Below, piece after piece: positions 1-9,654 of a stretch of 64,000 nt of DNA. Numbering within the stretch: position 1 is the stretch's first letter; every line of letters begins with the position of its first letter. The stretch is taken from contig JAAHFX010000009.1 in the NCBI GenBank assembly GCA_010672785.1, positions 446,448 to 510,447 on the forward strand, given 5' to 3'. This DNA is from Sphaerospermopsis sp. SIO1G1 (GTDB lineage Bacteria; Cyanobacteriota; Cyanobacteriia; Cyanobacteriales; Nostocaceae). A program made the position numbers and the translations under genes. The notes beneath the pieces are model-generated. The model made no database searches, was not told the origin of the DNA, and saw only the letters and a list, made by a program, of their open reading frames with translations.

Positions 1-35
1 TATGTCCTGATAATTACAATCTAAGTTTTTAGATC

Positions 36-126
36 AGGACTTACGCAAAAATATTCCAAAACTCTATTCCTCTGCGTTCTCTGCGTTCTCTGCGGTTTGA
101 TATTCCATGACTCGTGCGTAAGTCCT
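36..126. mobile_element. MITE-like element A, copy 1
   Basis: A 91-bp element bounded by the inverted ends AGGACTTACGCA and TGCGTAAGTCCT. Its interior carries CTCTGCGTT-type tandem units. A second copy with the same ends lies at 29160-29253, and single ends occur near 9550 and 36076. It has no coding capacity, so it would be a non-autonomous element moved by a transposase elsewhere. Confidence 0.6.
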
Positions 127-161
127 ATAAATAATAATTACCAACTCCAACAGATATGATA

Positions 162-3143
162 TTACTCATTACCTTGAATTGGTGCAAAACCTTGACGTTG
201 AATGTTTTCAGTAATGGTTCTAGGTTCTAAAAATTGTAATAAATAATCTGGACTACCAGCTTTTGAACCTACACCAGAAAGTTTAAACCCACCAAAGGGT
301 TGACGTGCAACTATAGCACCAGTAGTATTACGATTGATATACAAATTACCGACTTCAAAATCTTGTTGTGCTTGTTCAATATGGGATGGTGTACGAGAAT
401 ATAAACCCCCAGTTAATGCGTAATTTGTGGAATTGGCAATTTCTAAAGCTTCCTGAAAATTGTTAGCTTTAATTACCGACAAAACTGGCCCAAATATTTC
501 CTGTTGTGCAATTGTTCCATCAGCAGGAACTTCCGAGAAAATTACAGGCCCAACAAAATAACCTTGACTAGATGCGGGTAATTCCAAAGCTAAATTCGCT
601 TCTTTTTTACCTATTTCAATATATTCTAAAATCCGGTTTCGTGCTTTTTCATCAATAACTGGTCCAACTTGGGTACTGGGTAACTCCGCTTCTCCAATGT
701 TTAATGATTTTGTTGCTTCTACTAACCTTTCTAAAAAGGTATCATAGATAGGTTTGAGAACTATCAGCCGTGAACAAGCGGAACATTTTTGACCACTATA
801 ACCAAATGCAGATTGTACAACTCCGACAACTGCCTGGTCTAAATCGGAACTTTCATCCACTATAATGGCATTTTTGCCCCCCATTTCTGCAATTACCTTT
901 TTCATATGTTTTTGACCAGGTTTTAACATCGCCGCTTCTGCGTAAATTCTACATCCTACTTCCTGAGAACCAGTAAAAACAATGACGTTGGTATGAGGAT
1001 GATTGACTAAATAAGAACCGACTTGAGAACCTTTACCGGGGACATATTGAAAGACTCCTTTAGGTATGCCAGCAGTAACTAATATTTCTGCCAACTTCGC
1101 AGCAATAATTGAAGCATTTTCCGCTGGTTTCAATAAAGCACAATTCCCAGCAACCAAGGCTGAAACTGTCATTCCACAGGCGATCGCAAAGGGAAAATTC
1201 CAAGGGGAAATCACAACCGCAACCCCTTTAGGTTGGTAAAAATAACGATTATTTTCACCAGCTACGTCATAATTTACACCTTTTTCCAACCGTTCCATTT
1301 CCTGAGCATAGAAACGACAAAAGTCTATACCTTCGGAAACTTCCGCATCAGCTTCTTTCAGAGGTTTACCTACCTCCAAAACAATCCAAGCAGTAAGTTG
1401 GGCGCGTTTCTCTTCCATTAAATCGGCTGCTTTTCTAATAACATCAGCACGTGTTTTCACAGGTGTACGCTTCCACTCAGGAAAAGCAAGTCTAGCAAAC
1501 TTCATTGCTTCCTCAGCTTGTTCAACACTAAGCTGCCCAACCTTACCTAAAACCTCACTAAAATTAGAAGGATTTACAGAATCTATGATATTGCTAGTTT
1601 CAACATACTCCCCATTTAATAGAGGTAAATAAGTCATGCCTAACTGTTGACGCACAGTTTGAAAAGCTAAACTTGATCTCTTACGCTTCCCTTCCTCGGC
1701 ATAATCCATATCTGCCGCGCCAATAAAACCTTCCTTCTCTTCACGCTTCTCGATCTTTGCGTGAGATAAATCAATCTCAGGAGGTGCTAACAACTCTTCT
1801 GCTGGTTTATTTTCCAGATTTTGCCGTAAAAATGAACTATTAGCCGTATTTTCCAACAATCTGCGAATTAAATAAGCCATTCCTGGTAATAAGTCACCAT
1901 AGGGACAATAAACCCTTACTCGATAACCCTTCTCTACCAAAGCTTTAGCAATTTTATCACCCATACCATAAAGAACTTGCATTTCAAAACAGCGTCGGGG
2001 AACATTCAAATTCTCTGCAATGGCGATCGCCCTAGCTTGGGATCTGACATTATGACTACCAATGGCAGAATAAACATACTCGTGATTTTCCAACAACAGT
2101 TGAGTAATTACCTCAAAATTGGCATCTGTGGCTGTTTTATCATTAAAAACAGGTTGTGGCCAGTGTTTTTGCTCGGCTTTAATAGTTTCTTGATCCCAGT
2201 ATGCACCTTTCACCAAACGCACTGTTAAAGGATAACCACGTTGCTTTAACCAAGCAATGATATTTCTCACATCTTGTTCACTATCACGCAGATATGCTTG
2301 AATAGTTATGCCGATATCAGTACGTTGACGGAATTCTTCCTCCATCAACAAGTTTTTGAGTATGTTTAAGGTGATATCTTTAAAAGCATATTGTTCCATA
2401 TCAAAATGGACTGCTGCTCCTAATTCCTGAGCGCGACGGAGTAAGATTCTAATGCGATCGCTTACCTGTTTTTCGCTTCCTTCTGCATTCAAAGGATCAA
2501 ACTGGGAGTAAAACGCAGTTAACTTTGCAGACACCTGTACTTTAGGGAGCATCTCTTTATCTGCTTCATCAATACCAGGAGTGTGTTTCCATTTTTGAGA
2601 TGCTGTTGATAACTGCTTGATTAAATCTAAGTATCTTTCTAAGTAAGATTGAGCTTCAACTTCCGTAATTACCGCTTCACCCAACAAGTCAATAGTGAAA
2701 GCCATCTTTTCTTTTCTCAGCTTTTCTACCGTTTTAATGACTTGTTGAATAGTCTCCCCAGAAATGTATTTATGTGCTAAGGTTTCTACAGCAGTTCCTA
2801 CAGTGCTAGCTGCTACCTGCCCAGGCATAGAGCTAGGGCTAGTAAAATTTAGCATTCCCTTTAAAGCTGTAGGTAATTCTACAGACTCACTTCCCAAATA
2901 CTCTTGTAAGTGGGAGGCTATTTCTGCTTTACTATGTAAAGCAGGCAAGGTATCAATAAACCTAAATAACTGCACCCTCAATCCTGAATTACTCATTGTC
3001 CAGGCGAGTAACTTTTCATCTAAACGCATCTGCTCTCGCAAAGAACCTAATAATGAGCGGTTTTCTTGGGTAGCAGTGAGAATTTGTTTAGCAATTTCCT
3101 GAGTTTTTGCTTCCCAACTGCTATTTTCTATTTGTAATACCAT
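162..3143 (-). CDS. putA: Bifunctional proline dehydrogenase / L-glutamate-5-semialdehyde dehydrogenase
   Basis: Oxidises proline to pyrroline-5-carboxylate (FAD-dependent) and then to glutamate (NAD-dependent). At 993 residues it has the fused PutA layout. Roughly residues 150-470 are the proline dehydrogenase barrel, with motifs such as RLVKGAYWD and the C-terminal YLIRRLLENT. Residues about 510-980 are an aldehyde dehydrogenase with SPWNFPFAI, a catalytic-Cys loop FGYSGQKCSAC (Cys787) and the EMGGKNA segment. There is no N-terminal ribbon-helix-helix DNA-binding domain, so it should be an enzyme only and not the autorepressor seen in enterobacterial PutA. It is transcribed alone; the upstream neighbour is divergent and starts about 180 bp away. 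The reading is secure. The symbol follows common usage for the fused enzyme. Confidence 0.93.
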   Translation of the reverse strand: MVLQIENSSWEAKTQEIAKQILTATQENRSLLGSLREQMRLDEKLLAWTMSNSGLRVQLFRFIDTLPALHSKAEIASHLQEYLGSESVELPTALKGMLNFTSPSSMPGQVAASTVGTAVETLAHKYISGETIQQVIKTVEKLRKEKMAFTIDLLGEAVITEVEAQSYLERYLDLIKQLSTASQKWKHTPGIDEADKEMLPKVQVSAKLTAFYSQFDPLNAEGSEKQVSDRIRILLRRAQELGAAVHFDMEQYAFKDITLNILKNLLMEEEFRQRTDIGITIQAYLRDSEQDVRNIIAWLKQRGYPLTVRLVKGAYWDQETIKAEQKHWPQPVFNDKTATDANFEVITQLLLENHEYVYSAIGSHNVRSQARAIAIAENLNVPRRCFEMQVLYGMGDKIAKALVEKGYRVRVYCPYGDLLPGMAYLIRRLLENTANSSFLRQNLENKPAEELLAPPEIDLSHAKIEKREEKEGFIGAADMDYAEEGKRKRSSLAFQTVRQQLGMTYLPLLNGEYVETSNIIDSVNPSNFSEVLGKVGQLSVEQAEEAMKFARLAFPEWKRTPVKTRADVIRKAADLMEEKRAQLTAWIVLEVGKPLKEADAEVSEGIDFCRFYAQEMERLEKGVNYDVAGENNRYFYQPKGVAVVISPWNFPFAIACGMTVSALVAGNCALLKPAENASIIAAKLAEILVTAGIPKGVFQYVPGKGSQVGSYLVNHPHTNVIVFTGSQEVGCRIYAEAAMLKPGQKHMKKVIAEMGGKNAIIVDESSDLDQAVVGVVQSAFGYSGQKCSACSRLIVLKPIYDTFLERLVEATKSLNIGEAELPSTQVGPVIDEKARNRILEYIEIGKKEANLALELPASSQGYFVGPVIFSEVPADGTIAQQEIFGPVLSVIKANNFQEALEIANSTNYALTGGLYSRTPSHIEQAQQDFEVGNLYINRNTTGAIVARQPFGGFKLSGVGSKAGSPDYLLQFLEPRTITENIQRQGFAPIQGNE

Positions 3144-3322
3144 AAATTAACTTTATCTACTCGTTAGTTGTTTAGTAGTGATTGCTTGTCAAGATTTACC
3201 CCTAATCTCACATTTCGGAGTAATCTCTGAACGTAGAGTAAAACTGTAATACGGTGCTGGTGATAAACCAGTCAATTTTTATTTGTAAACCTTCTCAACA
3301 AATAACTTTTAAAGTGGTTGCT

Positions 3323-4339
3323 GTGAATACCTGTAAAAACTTGGTTTTAGTTTCCTTAAAGGTAGCTATTTTTTGCTTAGTAGGTTGTACAAATCAACCT
3401 ACAGATCAACAACTGGAAGTATGGCTTAAAGAAGCTGGCGATCGCAATGCTGAAATTTTGGCAAAACAAGCTAAAAACATCCAACAAAGTCAATGGAATT
3501 TGGTTATACAAGGCCAAACAGAAACTGGTAAAACAGTCACATTAAACTGGTCTCAGTTACAGGATTTAGCCACCGTTAATATTAATACCGTTGATGCTAA
3601 CTATATTGTTAATCCTAATAAATTATTTACATTTACTGGTATTCCTGTAAGTGATTTGCTACAGGAATTTATGGCTGACAAAAACATAACAGAGATAACT
3701 TTTGTCTGCTATGATGCTTATCAAGTCACTATAAAAACAGAAGACCTTTTAAAGTACCCAATTATTTTAGCAATTGCTAGAGATGGTCAAGCAATTTCCC
3801 GTAGTGATGGCGGCCCAATTTACTTAATATTTCCCTATACTCAGTATCCAGAAACCAAACAAAAATATGATGATGGTATGTGGGCATTTTATGTCACTCA
3901 CATGATTTTAGGTACAGAAACAGGTAAACTGAGTGTAAATAATCAAGAAATAAATATATCAAAATTAGACGAATTACAACAAGTCACGATTAAAGAAGAA
4001 GTGGCTTATGGAGCAAGATGGCCTAGTGATAAAATCGAACTACATGGTGTCAGACTCAAAGATGTACTTTCCCTTGCAAGCATTAAAATGCAACCAAACC
4101 AAAGTGTTTTTGTGCGCGGTAAACCAGAAATTTACCAGAAGTCTTCAGATGAACAAACTTTACCATTTGACATTCTACAGAAATGTGATGTTATCCTAGC
4201 TACTAGATGGGGTAAAGACAAACAACCAATACCAGCAAGTCTGGGTGGTCCAATAACTTTAGCCATTAGTAAAAAATGTCCAGCAGAGACAGAAAAAGTT
4301 AAATGGGTGACATTTGTGGAAGGATTAACTGTCAAGTAA
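3323..4339 (+). CDS. Lipoprotein with duplicated sulfite-oxidase-like (molybdopterin oxidoreductase fold) domain
   Basis: A predicted periplasmic lipoprotein. The reading frame is open from a GTG at 3254, but I prefer the GTG at 3323: it yields a compact signal peptide (NTCKNLVLVSLKVAIF) ending in the lipobox CLVGC, while the longer form puts 23 unexplained residues in front. The mature part contains two related units, each with a motif of the type FTGIPVSDLL and LHGVRLKDVL followed by a glycine-rich GGP segment (SDGGPIYL, SLGGPITL). This resembles the domain of molybdopterin-dependent oxidoreductases. I see no cofactor-binding cysteine at the family position, so it may bind a ligand and have no catalytic role. 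The stop lies 4 bp before the adenylate cyclase start, so the two genes are surely co-transcribed. Confidence 0.6.
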   Translation: MNTCKNLVLVSLKVAIFCLVGCTNQPTDQQLEVWLKEAGDRNAEILAKQAKNIQQSQWNLVIQGQTETGKTVTLNWSQLQDLATVNINTVDANYIVNPNKLFTFTGIPVSDLLQEFMADKNITEITFVCYDAYQVTIKTEDLLKYPIILAIARDGQAISRSDGGPIYLIFPYTQYPETKQKYDDGMWAFYVTHMILGTETGKLSVNNQEINISKLDELQQVTIKEEVAYGARWPSDKIELHGVRLKDVLSLASIKMQPNQSVFVRGKPEIYQKSSDEQTLPFDILQKCDVILATRWGKDKQPIPASLGGPITLAISKKCPAETEKVKWVTFVEGLTVK

Positions 4340-4343
4340 AGCT

Positions 4344-5813
4344 ATGAAATTGTTTTTTGTCCGTTCCATTTACACCCAAATATTAACCTCTACGACTTTA
4401 CTGATTGTTGCTCTAATTAGTGCCATATTAGCAGTTTGGACAAGTAGTGAAAGTCATGCTTATCGGCTAGACAAAATAAACGATGCCAGAGTTATATCCA
4501 AAGTTTTAAGCTATACATATTCCAACGAAATTTCTCAAGCAAACTGGAGTCAAATTCGGATTAACTTGAATTTGTTAATGCGGGAAAATGATGAAATTGT
4601 CTATGTAATTATATCAGATCATGCCCAGGATAATAAAATTATTGCCGCTTCTCCCAACGAACTACAAGATGAATATATTCCCAATATTGTACCTTATCAT
4701 GTAACTAAAAAAGCACTAGAATCCACCGAAGAAACAACTGTAATAGAAACTTATATTCTCCGTGATATTCTCTATAACAATAAGATCAGAGGTAAACGAG
4801 GAGAATCCGTCATGGAAGTATCTTCAGAAATTTTGAGAATCTCTGGCACAAAATTAGGAAAATTAAGAATAGGTATATCTTTAAAGCAAGTAGAAGATGC
4901 AGTCAACCGGGCTATTTATAAAGCCCTAGTCATGGGGTTTTTAGGACTTAATTTTGGTTGGATATGTTCATATATTTTAGCCAGAGAATTAAGTGATACA
5001 GTCAGACATTTACAGACAAGTGTGACCAAAATAGCCAAAGGAGATTTACAACAGAGAGTAGAAACAAAACATTTACCAGATGAGATTTATTCCTTAGCTA
5101 ATTCCGTGAATCAAATGTCATCTGCCTTAGAAATATCATTTACTCAATTACAAAAAACATTAGCATCTTTTGAGAGATTTGTACCAGACAAATTCGTTTC
5201 AGTTATTGCCCCGTTAGGCATGGAAAATATTGAAGTCGGCATGGCTTCCACGAGGAAAATGACAATATTATTTTGTGATATTCGCGGTTATACTTCCATG
5301 TCAGAAGCAATGGCACCAATGGAAATTTTTTCATTCTTGAATGACTATTTAGCTTGTATGGGTCAAGCCATTGATGAAACAGGAGGATTTATTGATAAAT
5401 ATATAGGTGATGCAATCATGGCATTATTTGATGATGAGAGTACAGACTCAGCCTTAAATGCCGCCATAGCAATGCAAAAATCCCTAGATAAATTTAATAA
5501 TTTGCGATTGCAAAAAAATTTGCCAAATATCTCTGTTGGTATTGGTATTCATCGTGGTACAGTAGTCATGGGTACAGTTGGTTTTACCTCCCGCATGGAT
5601 TCTACTGTAATTGGTGATGCAGTAAATGTTGCCTCTCGGATTGAAGAACTAACAAAACAATATAATTGTGAAATTTTAATTACAGAATCAGTTGTTAATA
5701 ACCTGTCTGATCCTGAATCTTTTTCCCTCCGGCTTGTAAATGAATCTGTTAAAGTTAAAGGTAAAGATAAACCCATAGCTATTTATGAACTCAAAGTTAC
5801 TCATCAGTTGTGA
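4344..5813 (+). CDS. Membrane class III adenylate cyclase with extracytoplasmic sensor and HAMP domain
   Basis: Makes cyclic AMP from ATP. Order: transmembrane helix about 10-32, extracytoplasmic region 33-185, second helix about 186-212, HAMP about 213-265, catalytic domain about 300-485. The metal-binding aspartates are in ILFCDIRGYTSM and DKYIGDAIMALF, and the transition-state Asn/Arg are in GDAVNVASRIEEL. The purine-specifying pair reads Lys352 and Thr421; a Lys/Thr pair is known in cyanobacterial adenylate cyclases and differs from the Glu/Cys pair of guanylate cyclases. The gene follows a predicted periplasmic lipoprotein after 4 bp. I infer that the lipoprotein feeds a signal to the sensor region. 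The class is certain; the stimulus is unknown. Confidence 0.88.
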   Translation: MKLFFVRSIYTQILTSTTLLIVALISAILAVWTSSESHAYRLDKINDARVISKVLSYTYSNEISQANWSQIRINLNLLMRENDEIVYVIISDHAQDNKIIAASPNELQDEYIPNIVPYHVTKKALESTEETTVIETYILRDILYNNKIRGKRGESVMEVSSEILRISGTKLGKLRIGISLKQVEDAVNRAIYKALVMGFLGLNFGWICSYILARELSDTVRHLQTSVTKIAKGDLQQRVETKHLPDEIYSLANSVNQMSSALEISFTQLQKTLASFERFVPDKFVSVIAPLGMENIEVGMASTRKMTILFCDIRGYTSMSEAMAPMEIFSFLNDYLACMGQAIDETGGFIDKYIGDAIMALFDDESTDSALNAAIAMQKSLDKFNNLRLQKNLPNISVGIGIHRGTVVMGTVGFTSRMDSTVIGDAVNVASRIEELTKQYNCEILITESVVNNLSDPESFSLRLVNESVKVKGKDKPIAIYELKVTHQL

Positions 5814-5950
5814 ATATGTAGTTATTAGTGAAAGATAAAGTTGAGTTCTTCAGTACCTAATATGCTCTCCTTTAGGCCAAAAATCTCAGGAAGCTGATTT
5901 TGTATAGGAATTAAACCAGAATTCTTAACATTCCAGAAAAATGTTGTCTT

Positions 5951-5994
5951 TTCCCCTGTTTCCTGTTCCCTGTTCCCTATTCCCTGTTCCCTGA
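5951..5994. repeat. Short tandem heptad repeat (CCCTGTT-type)
   Basis: Tandem copies of a seven-base unit (CCCTGTT/CCCTATT), the class known as STRR in heterocystous cyanobacteria. Related runs occur throughout the window, at 7621-7661, 28572-28603 and 38737-38758, and in other unit types elsewhere. Confidence 0.7.
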
Positions 5995-6066
5995 CTCCAC
6001 AAAAAAAATTCATAAATCAAATCGGATCACTATAGAACCTTAAATTGTAGAAATTATTGTATTGTT

Positions 6067-6273
6067 ATGGACAGCAAAGAATTAGCGCAATATTTAGAAA
6101 ACACAGATGGCATTACCAAACCTTGGTTATTGGTACAACTCAGACTCCAAAAACTAAAAGAGCGGCGAGATAGCATATCATCTGTCACCTATGAACAAGA
6201 GTTAGCTGATATTTGCCAAGACTTAATGAACTTAGGTGAATGGTGGCAAGGTATAGAAGATGAGGTATTTTAA
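6067..6273 (+). CDS. Small conserved hypothetical protein, 68 aa
   Basis: A compact, charged, probably helical protein of 68 residues with ATG start and no signal peptide, membrane segment or metal motif. Its sequence (for example LVQLRLQKLKERRDS and a Trp-rich GEWWQGIEDEVF end) has the composition of a genuine cytoplasmic protein, and no other frame competes here. I believe similar small proteins are common in cyanobacteria, but I cannot name a family. The last codons run into a degenerate copy of repeat B, so the C-terminal GAGGTA portion may derive from that repeat. It lies alone between the cyclase and purM in the same orientation. Function unknown. Confidence 0.55.
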   Translation: MDSKELAQYLENTDGITKPWLLVQLRLQKLKERRDSISSVTYEQELADICQDLMNLGEWWQGIEDEVF

Positions 6274-6282
6274 TCTTACCAT

Positions 6283-6362
6283 ACACTATTGGCGGGCAAG
6301 ATGCCCACCCCACAAGAGTTTCATGATTATGATTTGTACCTCATAGTAACTAAATCTGCTGT
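6283..6362. repeat. Repeat B, partial copy
   Basis: Matches the right two-thirds of the roughly 110-bp hairpin repeat B found at 32801-32909 and 39621-39727: GGCGGGCAAGATGCCCACCC core, then CACAAGAG, GTACCTCA and the terminal CTGCTGTA. The left terminal arm is missing or replaced by the end of the upstream gene. Confidence 0.6.
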
Positions 6363-6566
6363 ATGTCCGCATAATCACTTGTGATATAACCGGAGTGTAC
6401 AGAAATCTGAAAATTCTTTTCCCCCCACACCCCGCACCCTGCACCCTGCCGCCTGAATGATAAGTATTTAACCGAACATGACATAACTGGTGATTGGTGA
6501 CTGATAACTAAATTGTGCCATGATAGAGAACCTGATTACAAAAAAATGAATACGGTGTAAATTGTC

Positions 6567-7595
6567 ATGGATTATCGGGATGCAGGCGTTGATGTTGAAG
6601 CAGGTAGAGCTTTTGTTAGCCAAATTCGTAACTTGGTGCATAGTACCTTTCGATCAGGAGTACTAGGCGGTTTAGGTGGCTTTGGTGGTTGTTTTCAATT
6701 GCCTACAGGTTATCAAGAACCGGTATTAGTATCTGGTACAGATGGAGTAGGTACAAAGCTGAAAATTGCTCAAGTTCTCAACCGCCATGACACAGTAGGA
6801 ATTGATTTAGTAGCGATGTGTGTTAATGATGTTCTCACATCAGGAGCAGAACCTCTATTTTTCCTAGACTATTTAGCTACGGGAAAGCTAAATCAAGAAC
6901 AGTTAACCCAGGTAGTTGCAGGAATAGCTACAGGTTGTAAATTAGCCGATGCTGCCTTATTAGGAGGAGAAACAGCAGAAATGCCCGGTTTTTATCAAGT
7001 GGGTGAATATGACTTAGCTGGTTTTTGTGTAGGAATAGTAGAAAAAAGCCGGATCTTAGATGGTTCTCAAGTCAAGGTGGGAGATGTAGCTTTAGGTTTA
7101 GCTAGTAGTGGTATTCACAGTAACGGTGTCAGTTTAGTCAGAAAAATTGTTAGTGATGGGGGTTTTGCTTGGGAAGATACCCCAGAATTATTAAATGGGG
7201 CAAGTATTGGTACGACTTTTCTCACACCCACACGCATTTATGTGAAATCAGTTTTAGCAGCATTGAAAAATGGCTTAGAAGTGCATGGAATGGCACATAT
7301 CACTGGTGGTGGTTTACCAGAAAACTTACCGAGATGTTTGGGAAATGGTCAAGCTATCAAAATTAACCCAGGTAGCTGGTATATTCCCTCTATATTTACA
7401 TGGTTAGCCCAGACTGGAGCAGTCAGTATGGAGGCTATGTATAACACCTTTAATATGGGTATTGGCTTCGTGCTAATATTACCACCGGATCAAGTACAAG
7501 CTGCAATTAACCACTTCCAGTCACAGGATATTTCGGCTTTTACTATCGGTGAAATTATTTCTGGCTCTGGTGAGTTAGTGAGTCTTTATACTTAG
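6567..7595 (+). CDS. purM: Phosphoribosylformylglycinamidine cyclo-ligase (AIR synthetase)
   Basis: Fifth step of purine synthesis: ATP-dependent ring closure of formylglycinamidine ribonucleotide to aminoimidazole ribonucleotide. The length of 342 residues is normal for PurM. Visible motifs are DYRDAGVDVEAG at the N-terminus, the ATP/phosphate segment VSGTDGVGTKLKIA, GGETAEMPGFY, LASSGIHSNG and the ITGGGLPENLPR loop, all typical of the PurM/PurL superfamily. The gene stands alone with about 290 bp of repeat-rich DNA upstream. Its TAG stop overlaps the first two bases of a 303-bp inverted-repeat element, so the present stop appears to have been supplied by that insertion. The identification is secure. 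Confidence 0.96.
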   Translation: MDYRDAGVDVEAGRAFVSQIRNLVHSTFRSGVLGGLGGFGGCFQLPTGYQEPVLVSGTDGVGTKLKIAQVLNRHDTVGIDLVAMCVNDVLTSGAEPLFFLDYLATGKLNQEQLTQVVAGIATGCKLADAALLGGETAEMPGFYQVGEYDLAGFCVGIVEKSRILDGSQVKVGDVALGLASSGIHSNGVSLVRKIVSDGGFAWEDTPELLNGASIGTTFLTPTRIYVKSVLAALKNGLEVHGMAHITGGGLPENLPRCLGNGQAIKINPGSWYIPSIFTWLAQTGAVSMEAMYNTFNMGIGFVLILPPDQVQAAINHFQSQDISAFTIGEIISGSGELVSLYT

Positions 7596-7896
7596 GGTTT
7601 GCTGAAAAAGTGATCTGTGAAGAATAGGGAACAGGGAATAGGGAATAGCGAACAGCGAACAGTTTCAAGAGTTGAATAGAAGCGATTTTTCCGTTAACCA
7701 GGAATTAAATGCAAGGTTTTTAAGTTTCCGCCTGATAAAAGCTTGCACCTTTTTTACCTAAAAATGCTTCAAAGTCCTTACCTGTATAGTTTTCAGTTTT
7801 ATTCAGCAAACCCTAATTACTGATTAAATTAAGATTCCCAGTCACCAATCACCAATCACCAGTCACCAATCACCAATCACTTTTTCAACAAACCCT
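7594..7896. mobile_element. Inverted-repeat element D (about 303 bp) abutting the purM stop
   Basis: Left end AGGGTTTGCTGAAAAAGTGA (7594-7613) and right end (7877-7896) are inverted repeats matching at 19 of 20 positions. An internal copy of the end, CAGCAAACCCT at 7804-7814, suggests a composite of two units. The right unit (7804-7896) recurs at 27570-27655 and, inverted, at 28492-28552. Heptad tandem repeats lie inside (7621-7661 and 7838-7876). No transposase is encoded. Confidence 0.65.
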
Positions 7897-8216
7897 AAAT
7901 AGGAATCGTGAACAAAAATTTGTAGTCACTATCAGCTTAACTATCTTTTTGCCAAAATTTCGAGTTAATATAATACCAATGTTTATAGAAACTTAGGCAA
8001 AAATTTAAACTTTCTTTATAGAAGTAATCAGAACTACTCATGACCATAAGGGTAGAGATTTGCTAAGTTAGTTGTAATAAATCTCAAAACATCCTAAAAA
8101 ACCCAGTGGTATAGAGTATAACAGCCAATACTAGTTATACATCCTAGTAACTTCTATCATCTAAGTTTTGCATTTCAGTTTATTCAGAATCTCATATTAT
8201 TGTTCAGAGGGGGGTT
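7897..8216. other. Non-coding stretch upstream of PHP gene
   Basis: AT-rich DNA with no gene that I can support. It ends in a strong Shine-Dalgarno run (GAGGGGGG) directly before the ATG at 8217, so it should contain that gene's promoter, but I cannot point to a clear -35/-10 pair. Confidence 0.4.
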
Positions 8217-8903
8217 ATGGTTGTAAATTTTGCCCGTACTAGTGCTTCCACAGAACGTCTAAAACAAGTCTTCCAAGACATTAATGCTCAAAGTTGTCCC
8301 CAGTTGTTCAACTTTCATATGCACACGATATATTCTGATGGAAAATTACATCCTCATGTGTTGATGGAACAGGCGATTTCCATTGGACTCAAAGGACTAG
8401 CCATTACAGATCACCACAGTGTGGGAGGATATAAAGTAGCAAAAAAATGGTTAGAAGACTGGAAATGGAATCATGCAGATGGCAGTGTTCCTGAGCTATG
8501 GAGTGGTGTAGAAATAAATGCCAAGTTACTCAATGTAGAAGTACATATTTTGGCTTATGGTTTTGAAACAGACCATCCCAGCATAAGACCTTATTTGCAA
8601 GGAAACACTGTTACTGGACATGAATACAAAGCCGCAAATGTTATTTCCGCTATCCATGATGCTGGAGGAATAGCTGTACTTGCTCATCCTGTACGTTATC
8701 GGCAATCGCACTTTGATTTAATTCCTCAAGCCGCAGAATATGGTATTGATGGGGTTGAGGCATTTTATGCCTATAAAAATCCCACCCCTTGGAAACCCTG
8801 TACAGCGCAAACAGCAGAAGTGGAAATGTTAGCAGCAGAATATGGTTTGTTGAAAACCTGTGGTACTGATACTCACGGATCAAGTATACTGCGACGCTTG
8901 TAA
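8217..8903 (+). CDS. PHP-domain metal-dependent phosphoesterase
   Basis: A 228-residue PHP hydrolase. The metal-binding motifs appear in the expected order: FHMHTIYSDG (first His pair and Asp), ITDHHSVGGY, a Glu in WSGVEINAK, LAHPVRY and the final CGTDTHG. Proteins of this family cleave phosphate esters of nucleotides or small metabolites; the exact substrate here cannot be read. The ATG is chosen because a strong GAGGGGGG ribosome-binding site precedes it. The protein ends shortly after the last metal motif, which is normal for the short stand-alone members. Transcribed alone; the next gene is convergent. Confidence 0.85.
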   Translation: MVVNFARTSASTERLKQVFQDINAQSCPQLFNFHMHTIYSDGKLHPHVLMEQAISIGLKGLAITDHHSVGGYKVAKKWLEDWKWNHADGSVPELWSGVEINAKLLNVEVHILAYGFETDHPSIRPYLQGNTVTGHEYKAANVISAIHDAGGIAVLAHPVRYRQSHFDLIPQAAEYGIDGVEAFYAYKNPTPWKPCTAQTAEVEMLAAEYGLLKTCGTDTHGSSILRRL

Positions 8904-8956
8904 AGCTGTATTTTTATACTCCTGGTTTAGCAGCCAGAGAGTGTATTAATACCCTA

Positions 8957-9496
8957 TTAACGTGGATATAATTCGATTTCATCTTTGAGAATTTTCAGAT
9001 CGTACTTTTCAAAGAAACCGTGGCCTAACAAACCTATTTTAGCTTTAGGTGCAACAGTAACTTGAGGATTATTAACTACAGCACCACCGACACCAACAGT
9101 TAACACTCTACCCGTGTTAAATTCTACAAGACTACCATCAGCAATACGGGCTTTAACTTTTCCCATAGGTTTAAATTTGAGAGCTTGAGCCATTTTTTTG
9201 GTAATTAAAATTCCTGTAGCGCCAGTATCAAAAACCATCTCGAAAGTTTGACCACCATTAAATCTGACATCTATAATTGGTGTTTTGCCGATACGACGTT
9301 TAATAGGTACTCTAAAAACTGTAGGAGTTGATGATGGTGTTTTTGTCATCCCGCAGATTGATCCGAGGCTAACAGTTTTACCAGAAGATGTAACCATGTA
9401 GCAACCACCGGGATCATTAGCTGTAGCTACGGGTGATAATGTTGTTAACATCATACTTGAGATAGCTGCAATACCTATATTTTTAATAACTTTCAT
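8957..9496 (-). CDS. Secreted retropepsin-like aspartic protease
   Basis: A 179-residue protein with an N-terminal signal peptide (hydrophobic stretch IGIAAISSMMLTTLSPVATA) and a single aspartic-protease half. The active-site triplet is in MVFDTGATGILITK; the flap-like segment ADGSLVEFNTG and the structural GLLGHGFFEKYDLKI follow. This is the pattern of clan AA proteases of the kind found as short single-domain proteins in many bacteria, which act as dimers. It has its own promoter region next to array 1 but I see no functional tie to CRISPR. Target unknown; a periplasmic role is inferred from the signal peptide. Confidence 0.8.
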   Translation of the reverse strand: MKVIKNIGIAAISSMMLTTLSPVATANDPGGCYMVTSSGKTVSLGSICGMTKTPSSTPTVFRVPIKRRIGKTPIIDVRFNGGQTFEMVFDTGATGILITKKMAQALKFKPMGKVKARIADGSLVEFNTGRVLTVGVGGAVVNNPQVTVAPKAKIGLLGHGFFEKYDLKILKDEIELYPR

Positions 9497-9654
9497 AATT
9501 ACCCTATATTGGTAGAAAATCCTTTACATCTAGGATAGTCGAAAATACAGAGTTAGGACTTACGCATTGACAAAAAATCTTATCAATGTGTAGTGATTTG
9601 CATAAGTATTAGTATGATTATATACAATGTAGTCTCGCACAACTAAAGTGAATG

